This document shows positions 41,158 through 52,875 of a DNA stretch of 64,000 bases, piece after piece. The translations under genes were made by a program, and so were the position numbers. Positions within the stretch are counted from its first letter, which is position 1, and every line of letters starts with the position of its first letter. This stretch comes from Erpobdella octoculata (Eukaryota; Annelida; Clitellata; Hirudinida; Erpobdellidae), in assembly GCA_963978895.1 (NCBI GenBank), contig OZ022240.1, forward strand, positions 12,427,307-12,491,306, given 5' to 3'. The notes beneath the pieces were generated by a model. That model was not told the DNA's origin. It saw nothing but the letters and a program-made list of their open reading frames with translations, and searched no databases.

Positions 41158-42459
41158 ATGTCAAAGGACCAAGATTCAAACATAGCACAATTGCTTAAGT
41201 TTCTAATTGAAAAAGAGGCTCGAGAAAAAGAAAAGAAACTGGAGAGGGAAGCTCGAGGAAAAGAAAGGGAAGCTCGAGAAAAACAAGAAAAACTTGAAAA
41301 AGAGGCTCGAGAAAAAGAAAAAAAGAGAATTGAAAAGAGAATTGAAAAAGAAGAAACTGAACAAAGATTTCTTCAGTTAATCTCAATGATGCAGGACAAG
41401 AAATACGTCAAAGTTAACTTGATTGCTCTGAATAAAATGTCGGAGGAAAACAGAGCAGCACACAGAGCAGCAATGCAAGAAAAGAAGAATTTTCTTGAAC
41501 TTCTCCATGGTGACATAAACAATTGCGGAAACAAAAAAGACGGTCAAGATGAACCATGCAAGAATGTACAAGATGAACCATGCAAGGATGGTCATGGTGA
41601 TGAGCCTTGCAAAGATGTGCAAAATGAGCCTTGCAAAGATGTGCAAGATGAGCCTTGCAAAGATGTTCAAGATGAACCATGCAAAGATGTTCAAGATGAG
41701 CCATGCAAAGATGGTCATGATAATGTGCCTGTCAAATATGGTCATGATAATGAATATTGCAAGGATGCTCAAGATGAACCATGCAAAGATGGTGTCAGTG
41801 ATACAGTCGGTTTGGACGTCGAAAACAAAATTAAAAAAGATGAGAGGAATGTTGAAAACGAAATGCAAAATGATGAGAATGAAAGTGACGATGATGATTA
41901 TAAGAATGGCAATAACAACTATGGTTTTGGCCCATACAACAACGGTTCTGAAACGGAATCCTCCATAACAGACGACGGCACCAAATCTTCAGGATCAGAT
42001 TTTAGTGACGAATCTGACTCGGATGAAACAACAGGAAATGAGGATTTGATAATAGCAGGTGTAAACGAAGACATCACAATGATACAAGAGGATACGATGA
42101 GACAATTACCTGTTAGTAAGAAAGATATTCAAATTATGACAGAAGAAGACTCTGAACTCATAGAGTTAAGTGAGATCATTAAAAAAGGATTTTGGCCAAA
42201 AGTTAAACCTGGATCAAACTGGAATGCATTCCAAAGTAAAGCAACTGATTTGACTTTACATGATGGCGTTCTATTTATGGGTGTAAGAGCAGTAATTCCA
42301 AAAAAACTGCAACTGCGTATATTGAGGATGCTACATCAGGGCCATCCAGGAATAACGAGAATGAAAATGCTGGCCAGACAGTCGGTGTATTGGCATGGAA
42401 TCGATAGAGATATTGAAAGTATGGTGAAAACCTGTGATGCATGTCAAAAAAACAGCTAA
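41158..42459 (+). CDS. Gag-like / integrase zinc-finger fusion ORF
   Basis: ATG 12 bases after the LTR (MSKDQDSNIAQLLKFLIEKE). Residues 20-75 are a Lys/Glu/Arg-rich coiled-coil. Residues about 130-220 are eight-residue repeats around DEPCKDVQ. An acidic linker follows. From about residue 320 it is the integrase N-terminal zinc domain: HQGHPGITRMKMLARQSVYW, then CDACQ (HHCC type). No protease, RT or RNase H lies between, so an internal deletion joined Gag to the pol 3' end. The frame stops at 42,459 after an A7 run; the integrase core continues in another frame. Confidence 0.8.
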   Translation: MSKDQDSNIAQLLKFLIEKEAREKEKKLEREARGKEREAREKQEKLEKEAREKEKKRIEKRIEKEETEQRFLQLISMMQDKKYVKVNLIALNKMSEENRAAHRAAMQEKKNFLELLHGDINNCGNKKDGQDEPCKNVQDEPCKDGHGDEPCKDVQNEPCKDVQDEPCKDVQDEPCKDVQDEPCKDGHDNVPVKYGHDNEYCKDAQDEPCKDGVSDTVGLDVENKIKKDERNVENEMQNDENESDDDDYKNGNNNYGFGPYNNGSETESSITDDGTKSSGSDFSDESDSDETTGNEDLIIAGVNEDITMIQEDTMRQLPVSKKDIQIMTEEDSELIELSEIIKKGFWPKVKPGSNWNAFQSKATDLTLHDGVLFMGVRAVIPKKLQLRILRMLHQGHPGITRMKMLARQSVYWHGIDRDIESMVKTCDACQKNS

Positions 42460-43204
42460 AATGCCTATAGAAAACACGTTGTCACCATGGCCTGAACCAT
42501 CACAGGCCTGGGAGAGAATTCACATTGATTTTGCGGGACCAATGGAGAATTCAATGTTTCTGGTTGTTCTGGACGCATATTCAAAATGGTCAGAAATTAG
42601 GAGTGCGGCTACCTCAACAACGACAATTCGCGAGCTGAACAGAATGTTTGCTCGGTATGGATTTCCCAAGACATTGGTATCAGATAACGGAACACAATTT
42701 ACTTCTATGGAATTTGAAAGATTTTGTCAGTCAAAATTTATCAGTCATATCCGAATACCTCCTTTTCATCCACAAAGTAATGGTCAAGCAGAAAGATTTG
42801 TTGATACTTTCAAAAGAACCATACAAAAGCTAAAAGGTGAAGGAATTACCGAGGAATTAGTGCAAAAGTTTTTGTTGTGTTATAGATCTACACCATGCCC
42901 ATCTAGTCCACATCAAAAATCTCCCGCAGAAAATTTTTTGGGGAGACAAATTAGAACACCACTATCAGACTTACAACTAAGTACTAAAAAAGACATAAAC
43001 GCAACCCCTCGGCTTACGGAGAATGAGGATGGAGAGAATAGACAAGGAAACCATGTTCCGAGCCATATAGATAATGAAGCCAATCCGGAGGAATTGTCAC
43101 ACATTCCAACAGGAATAGAACCAGAGGCAAGACCTAAACGTTATTGCAACCCTCAAAAACGGATAGTACTGGACCCCAGTAGAAAATCATATAATTTTCT
43201 ATAA
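42434..43204 (+). CDS. Gypsy integrase catalytic core and C-terminal region
   Basis: The real junction with the upstream ORF is in the A7 run near 42,449: six As would continue CDACQK as [13 protein letters not shown]. The core has the three acidic residues: Asp in HIDFAGP, Asp in VSDNGTQF, Glu in [24 protein letters not shown] is typical of Ty3/Gypsy. The C-terminus ([19 protein letters not shown]) resembles the end of Gypsy pol. It would act on LTR ends if a full-length Gag-Pol supplied assembly. Confidence 0.88.
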   Translation: MMHVKKTAKMPIENTLSPWPEPSQAWERIHIDFAGPMENSMFLVVLDAYSKWSEIRSAATSTTTIRELNRMFARYGFPKTLVSDNGTQFTSMEFERFCQSKFISHIRIPPFHPQSNGQAERFVDTFKRTIQKLKGEGITEELVQKFLLCYRSTPCPSSPHQKSPAENFLGRQIRTPLSDLQLSTKKDINATPRLTENEDGENRQGNHVPSHIDNEANPEELSHIPTGIEPEARPKRYCNPQKRIVLDPSRKSYNFL

Positions 43205-43215
43205 AGAGGGGGAGG

Positions 43216-43403
43216 TGTTATATATATATATGTTTGTTTAAATATATATATATGGGCGTATATATATGTGTATGTGTATATGTATGTATATATATGTATA
43301 TATATATATGTATATATATATAGATATATATACATACATATACACAAACACATATATATACGCCCATATATATATATTTAAACAAACATATATATATATA
43401 ACA
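43216..43403. repeat. near-perfect palindrome made of the LTR start and its inverse
   Basis: About 94-base arms: TGTTATATATATATATGTTT ... and its reverse complement, with at least one mismatch (TGTGTATGTG against TGTGTTTGTG). Confidence 0.85.
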
Positions 43404-43649
43404 TAGGTGTCGGAAGGTGCGAAGAAAGCGTGGTGGGAAGCTACGGAGAAAGACAAGGTGCGGTGGTAGAAGCAATACTTGGTTCGAGTGTGGAAGTTTG
43501 GTTGGTGTCAATTGGTGGGTGTTCTGTGGTCGAACTCGGTTTAAGCACGCGTAGACCGTAGCCTTGAAGTGAAGGGACCGAGGTGAGAACAGTACATGAA
43601 GTTGTCGAACTAGAGTGTGTGTTCGATGGATGTGGAAGTGCGTGTCCGT

Positions 43650-45475
<1,826 letters not shown>

Positions 45476-46090
45476 GGTGTAGTGATCCTGTCGATGATAA
45501 CTTAGTTATCGGCCCCTCGTCCATGTCGACATCTGCTATGGACCATGTCATGGACCCTGAAAGTGGCGGCGGTGAGAGCGGTGACGGCTCTCGACCCGAA
45601 AGCGTTAGCTAGCGGGTCCGTGACAACTCGTCATCTACGTGCGATCGGGTTTCGGTAGATGCGACATTGTGTGACGACCGTGCTGTTTCAGCTGTGCCTG
45701 ATGAGATTGTTTCGATAAATGAAGCAGTTAATGATCATAATGTTCTTTTGGCAAGAATGGCGGCGACGATAACGTTTTGTGTAAAATAACGTGGCATTTT
45801 AATTATTTAATTTAATTTTGGCAATTCTTCAGAGATTGTTTCCGTTTTAACAATGTCATGGTTGCGCGAGATGTGACGTAGATCTGTCGTTTCACAATTA
45901 ATAGATTTTGCTTTTCAACGTTATTTTAAATGTATAACAGTTTTATTATATAATTTATTTTTTAATATCTCCCTACAGTTAAATAAATTAAAATGTCATT
46001 CTCGAAAAATAACTATTTTTATTTTGTTTCATTATAGGTTTTAACTTATTTTACTTTTCATTATTCTATCCATGTTTTGTTTTTCTTTTC

Positions 46091-46133
46091 GGGCTCTGAT
46101 GATGACAAACTTACCGTCGAAACGCGTTAGCCC
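46091..46133 (+). ncRNA. hammerhead ribozyme, Penelope type
   Basis: Helix I GGGCT/AGCCC, CTGATGA, extra T, stem II GAC/GTC, GAAA, very short palindromic helix III (ACGCGT), cleavage triplet GTT. The decayed sister at 31,561 has lost the GAAA. Confidence 0.85.
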
Positions 46134-46182
46134 TGTTTATTACTTTAAACTTATAAGTTATACCTTTTAGTTTATTTTATAA

Positions 46183-47652
46183 CTAGCAGTGCCCGTAGCG
46201 GTTTGCTCGCATGAAATTAGAGAATTTGAACCGTGCATACATAGTAGAGTACTGCACGGATTCATTTTTTAGGTCTCGGTTCGGCCCGTCGACAACTTGG
46301 CCCAGCCCGTTTCAAAAACCGAATATCCTGGCCCGGCACGGCCCGTCTAATATGGGCCTGGCCCGTTTTTACAGGCCTAAAAGTTCTATATACTTGATGA
46401 AAAACTTCGGCCCATCCCACCTTGACTTCAGGTTTAGCCCGGCCCGTCTGACCACCCTAAAATCACTAAAATGTTTATATACTTGGTTAAAAATCTCGGC
46501 CCGTCCCACCTTAATTTAAGGTATAGGCAGGGCCTTATGAAGACCCTAAAATAACGGCTTGGCCCGTCCGTCCGGTGATAAACTGAACTCATCTACTTTT
46601 GACCGGCACAAAACCTCAAAATACAAATTTTCACATCTGTAGCACTTACAGTTTTTGAATAGCAGTTATTTTAAAATCAAATAACCCTTTTTCCACTTCA
46701 CATTTGAGGTCCTGGAAACCAAATTTTCAAAAAATGGTGAAACACGTATATCATTATTTTTAGAGTAGAAACTAAATACTAATTTTACTTTTGTAGCATT
46801 TACAGTTTTTGAGTAGCAGTTACTTTAAAAACCAAGTAATCCTATTTTCCACCCCATATTTGAAGTCCTGGAAACCAAATTTTCAAAAAATGGTAAAACA
46901 CGTATATCATTAATTTTGGAGTAGAAACCAAATACTAATTTTTACTCCTGCAGCATCTACAGTTTTCGAGTAGCAGTTACATTAAAAACCAAATAACATT
47001 ATTTTCCATCCCACATTTGAGGTCCTGGAAACCAAATTTAAAAAAAATGGTAAAACACGTATATCTTTATTTTTAGAATAGAAACCAAATACTAATTTTT
47101 ACATCTGTGTTATTTACAGTTTTTGAGTAGCAGTTAGTTTGAAAAACAAATAACCCTATTTTCCACCCCACATTTGAAGTCCTGGAAACCAAATTTTCAG
47201 AAAATGCTAAAACACGTATTTCATTATTTTGGGAGTAGAAACAAAATACTAATTTTTACTCCTGTAGCATTCACAGTTTTTGAGTAGCAGCTACTTTAAA
47301 AACCAAATAACCCAATTTTCCAACCAAAATTTGAGGTAACCGAATTTTCAAAAATGGTGAAACATGTATCTTTTTATTTTTTAAGAAAAATCCATATACC
47401 AAATTTCAAAATTTCCTCAATTTTGGTTTTCGAGATATACATTGTTTTAGAAAAAAGTTTGTTTTCCAGTTTTTTCCCCTCAGGAGCAAACTTTTCAAAA
47501 ATCCTTTCTTAGCGGATGTTTACGCTATAAAAGTAATATAAGTTCCAAATTTCACGTTCCTAGGATGAGGCGTGTGAGCTCGGCGTTGATTATCAGTCAG
47601 TCAGTCAGTCAGTCAGTCAGTCAGTCAGGACATGTTCTTTTATATATATAGA
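46183..47652 (-). mobile_element. Helitron-like (HINE-type) element, minus orientation
   Basis: CTAG at 46,183-46,186 with the usual hairpin; about six 150-bp units; (CAGT)n; 5' end TCTATATATATAAAAGAACA at 47,652. It lies inside a Penelope copy between UTR and head. Confidence 0.75.
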
Positions 47653-47695
47653 CAAATACAAAATGGGCAATTATATTCAATGGAGTTTGCGTACA

Positions 47696-48325
<630 letters not shown>

Positions 48326-48386
<61 letters not shown>
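48326..48386. repeat. (TA)n
   Basis: Next to a minus-strand Penelope head. Confidence 0.96.
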
Positions 48387-48390
<4 letters not shown>

Positions 48391-48670
48391 TCTTGCATAT
48401 AGCGGTACGATATTTTATTGTACGCAAACTCCATTGAATATAATTGGCCATTTTGTATTTGTTAATTTTTTCTCGCTAAAGACTCAAATCGTCGAAGGGA
48501 AGCCCGTTGTTGGGAAGATAGACTATGAATGAATTTCTTGTTTGCAGCCGTATTTACGTTTATTTGTAAAAAATTTAAAAAGAGAATTATAAAAAATAAA
48601 TACAAAAAACTAAAAGGTGTAACTTATAAGTTTAAAGTTATAAACAGGGCTACCGCGTTTCGACAGTGAC
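48387..48670 (-). mobile_element. Penelope head and broken ribozyme, minus strand
   Basis: Minus strand: 3' half of a hammerhead (GTCGAAACGCGGTAGCCC at 48,646-48,663), UTR, then a head with KLTNTKW and IIFNGVCVQ, one stop, and NIVPLYARNK, into (TA)n. The 5' half of the ribozyme is replaced by the tandem-repeat family that follows. Confidence 0.65.
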
Positions 48671-51600
48671 TACTTCGGTGATTTATTTATTTTCAACTTG
48701 TTTATATTTAGTGATGACGTATGACGCATTATATATATCCGCAAAGCGTTAAACCTTCGCGGCTAATAACTTTTATTTGAACATTTTAATAAAAAAGTGC
48801 CCTAACAAACCGTTTTCAGCGTCCCATAATCTATCAACGTGAGTTTTTTCAGATCTGCAGATGCTAATCGGGTGGCATACTTAATACATAATACATACAT
48901 CATTGCGCTTTTATGTTGGGAACCAGCACTTGACGCACGCTTCGCGCGTGTGTGAGTTTTTACATATTAATAGTAAAATTAGTCGCACTGAAATCGCACT
49001 CTGAGCTCAAAAACAACACCTATGCGCTATAATAGTAATAACTTTACGCACGCTTCGCAAGCGAAGCGTGTGACTATTTTAGCCAGTAGCTGATGATTTT
49101 TCACTTGATTGGATGATTTTAAAAAATCTGCCTACAAAAAAACCTTTAATGGGTGATATTGATAAAAACAGACTACGAAAAAACCCATATTTATTGGATG
49201 ATAGTGAAAAAGCCGCCTACGAAAAATACCTATATTGGATGATTTTGGAAATAACAGCCTACGAAAAACACAATATTTATTGAATGACATCGAAAAAACA
49301 GCCTACCAAAAAAAACAAACCTTAACGGCTAATATAGAAAAAAAACTCCTAAAAAAATCTTTTATTGGGCAATATTGGAAAAATATCCTACGAAAAAACC
49401 CAACCTTTAATGGCTGATATTGGGAAAACCCGCTGGTGATTTATTTATTTTCAACTTATTTATATTGAGTTATGACGTATGCTCAAAATATATCCGCAAA
49501 GCGTCGAACTTTCCAATAATAGGAATAATATTAGCAAATTAGTTAATTTTCGTAAATAATAATATTATTAATAATTACAATAAGAGGAATAATATTAGCA
49601 AATTAGTTAATTTTCGTAAATAATAATATTATTAATAATTACAATAAGAGGAATAATAATTGCAAAATAGTAAAATGTCGTTAATAATAATTTCATTAAA
49701 TATAACCGCAAAGCGTAGAACTTTCCAATAATAGAAATAATATTAGCAAATTAGTTAATTTTCGTTATTAAAAATATTATTAATAATTAAAATAAGAGGA
49801 ATAATAATTGCAAAATAATAAATTGTCGTTAATAAAAATTTACAACTTGTTTAAAATTGGGAAAATTTCGCCGACTAATACTTTGGTGATTTATTTATTT
49901 TCAACTTGCTTATATTGAAAGATGACGTTCGATGCATTATATATATATATCCGCAAAGCGTTAAACTTTCGCGGCTAATAACTTTTTATTTAAACATTTT
50001 AACAAAAAAGTGCCGTAACAAACCGTGTTCAGCGTCTCATAATCTATTAACGTGAGTTTTTCAAACCTGCAGATGTTAATCGGGTGACATACATAATACA
50101 TAATACATAATACATAATACATAATACATAATACATAATACATAATACATAATACATAATACATAATACATAATACATAATACATAATACATAATACATA
50201 ATACATAATACATAATACATAATACATAATACATAATACATAATACATAATACATAATACATAATACATAATACATAATACATAATACATAATACATAAT
50301 ACATAATACATAATACATAATACATAATACATAATACATAATACATAATACATAATACATAATACATAATACATAATACATAATACATAATACATAATAC
50401 ATAATACATAATACATAATACATAATACATAATACATAATACATAATACATAATACATAATACATAATACATAATACATAATACATAATACATAATACAT
50501 AATACATAATACATAATACATAATACATAATACATAATACATAATACATAATACATAATACATAATACATAATACATAATACATAATACATAATACATAA
50601 TACATAATACATAATACATAATACATAATACATAATACATAATACATAATACATAATACATAATACATAATACATAATACATAATACATAATACATAATA
50701 CATAATACATAATACATAATACATAATACATAATACATAATACATAATACATAATACATAATACATAATACATAATACATAATACATAATACATAATACA
50801 TAATACATAATACATAATACATAATACATAATACATAATACATAATACATAATACATAATACATAATACATAATACATAATACATAATACATAATACATA
50901 ATACATAATACATAATACATAATACATAATACATAATACATAATACATAATACATAATACATAATACATAATACATAATACATAATACATAATACATAAT
51001 ACATAATACATAATACATAATACATAATACATAATACATAATACATAATACATAATACATAATACATAATACATAATACATAATACATAATACATAATAC
51101 ATAATACATAATACATAATACATAATACATAATACATAATACATAATACATAATACATAATACATAATACATAATACATAATACATAATACATAATACAT
51201 AATACATAATACATAATACATAATACATACATCATTGCGCTTTTATAATAGTTTTCGTAAATAATAATATTATTATTAATTACAAGAAGAGGAATAATTT
51301 CATTAAATGTATCCGCAAACCGTCGAACTTTTCAATAATAGGATTAATATAAGCAAATTAGTTAATTTTCGTAAATAATAATATTATTAATAATTAAAAT
51401 AAGGAAATATTAATTGCAAAATAGTAAATTGTCGTTAATAATAATTTACAACTTGTTTAAAATTGGGGAAAACCCGCCGACCACTACTTCGGTGATTTAT
51501 TTATTTTCAACTTGTTTATATTTAGTGATGACGTATGACGCATTATATATATCCGCAAAGCGTTAAACTTTCGGGGCTAATAACTTTTTATTTAAACAAT

Positions 51601-52400
51601 TTAACAAAAAAGTGCTCTGACAAACCGTGTTCAGCGTCTCATAATCTATCAACGTGAGTTTTTTTCAGATCTGCAGATGCTAATCGGGTGACATACATAA
51701 TACATAATACATAATACATACATCATTGCGCTTTTATAGTAAGAACCAGCACTTGACGCACATATTAATAGTGCGTGTGAGTTTTTACATATTAATAGTA
51801 AAGGTAGTCGCACTCAAATAGCACTTTAAGCTCAAAAACAACACCAATGCGCTTACATAGTAATAACTTTTCGCACGCTTCGCAAGCACAGCATTGACTA
51901 TTTCAGCCAGTAGCAGATGATTTTTCATTTGAAAACGTTTTGGAATGGTCTTCTAATTGATTGGATGATGTTGGAAAAACTGCCTACGAAAAAAACCTTA
52001 AATGGGTGATATTGGAAAAAATAGTCTACGAAAAAAAACACATTTATTGTGTGATAGTGAAAAAACCAAATACGAAAAACACAATATTAAATGGATAGTA
52101 TCGAAAACAACAGCCAACGAAAAAAACACATTTATTGTGTGATAGTGAAAAAACCGAATACGAAAAACACAATATTAAATGGATAGTATCGAAAACAACA
52201 GCCTACAAAATAAACAACATTTATTGGGTGATCGTGAAAAAACCGCCTACGAAAAACACAATATTAAATGGATAGTATCGAAAACAACAGCCGACGAAAA
52301 AAACAATGTATTTTGGGTGATTGTGAAAAAAGCCTAAGAAAAAACCCAACCTTTAATGGCTGATTGTAAACGTAGAGGAATATGCTTTCTAGCGATTCGT
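48671..52400. repeat. tandem repeat family with CACGCTTCGC palindromes
   Basis: Repeated modules: TTTGGTGATTTATTTATTTTC..., GACGTATGACGCATTATATA, ATCCGCAAAGCGTTAAACTT, AATCGGGTGACATACATAAT, an inverted repeat around ACGCTTCGCAAGCGAAGCGT, and AAAACCGCCTACGAAAAACA units. The same modules make up 58,520-60,830. No protein coding. It could be a large satellite or a non-autonomous element of unknown class. Confidence 0.6.
50088..51230. repeat. (AATACAT)n array, about 162 units
   Basis: Perfect 7-bp repeat of about 1.14 kb. All three reverse frames stay open as a heptapeptide repeat, which is not a real gene. At the same site, other copies of the family carry one to three units (48,890, 51,690, 60,010). 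Confidence 0.98.
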
Positions 52401-52710
52401 AACGTTAAAGTCGAAGTTATTTATAACACAATATTTCTCGAATTTATTTTAACTTTATTATTCTTTCTTGAATATAATCTTTTACTGGACTCAAAAAACT
52501 GAATTATCTCACTTTGTAGAATTTCGCACGGTTCTAACAAATCTTTTGTTAATTCCAATTTCTCTCTGCAGCACGTCTTTTCAAACTTTTATTATCTCTC
52601 GAACACTCAACTTTAACAAACTGTCTAATTTCTCAAAATTCATACATAAAATAATATTTCTAATTGTAATATTAACAATCCGGAAAAAGATATATAAATA
52701 TATACACATA
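52401..52710. other. LINE downstream flank, nothing recognised
   Basis: AT-rich with no convincing gene; the short forward ORF here looks fortuitous. Confidence 0.5.
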
Positions 52711-52875
52711 TTTTTTTTTTTTTTTTTTTTTTTACAAATTTATTTATAAAAAAAATCACAATTTTGACAAAAAAACAAATAAGGGGCAACAGAAAAAGAA
52801 CAAATGTTCCTGCGAGACTGTAACCCTGTACATGAAATTGTAAAAAAGTAAAAATTTACAAAAGAGCAAATGTCT

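Larger units (their letters stand above)
40906..43403 (+). mobile_element. Gypsy-type LTR element derivative, RT deleted, integrase kept
   Basis: 5' LTR 40,906-41,145 (TGTTATATATATATG ... AATAAAGATATAACA). Internal ORFs are Gag-like and integrase. Polypurine tract AAAGAGGGGGAGG (43,203-43,215) lies directly before the 3' LTR start TGTTATAT (43,216). The 3' LTR is only a partial copy joined to its own inverse. Protease, RT and RNase H are absent. It lies inside the tail of a minus-strand Penelope copy; no target duplication is visible. Confidence 0.85.

Noticed and set aside
49961..51235. 424-aa frame of a repeated YYVLCIM heptapeptide, minus strand
   Set aside because: It is the translation of a perfect 7-bp array, open in all three reverse frames; sister repeats have only one to three units.
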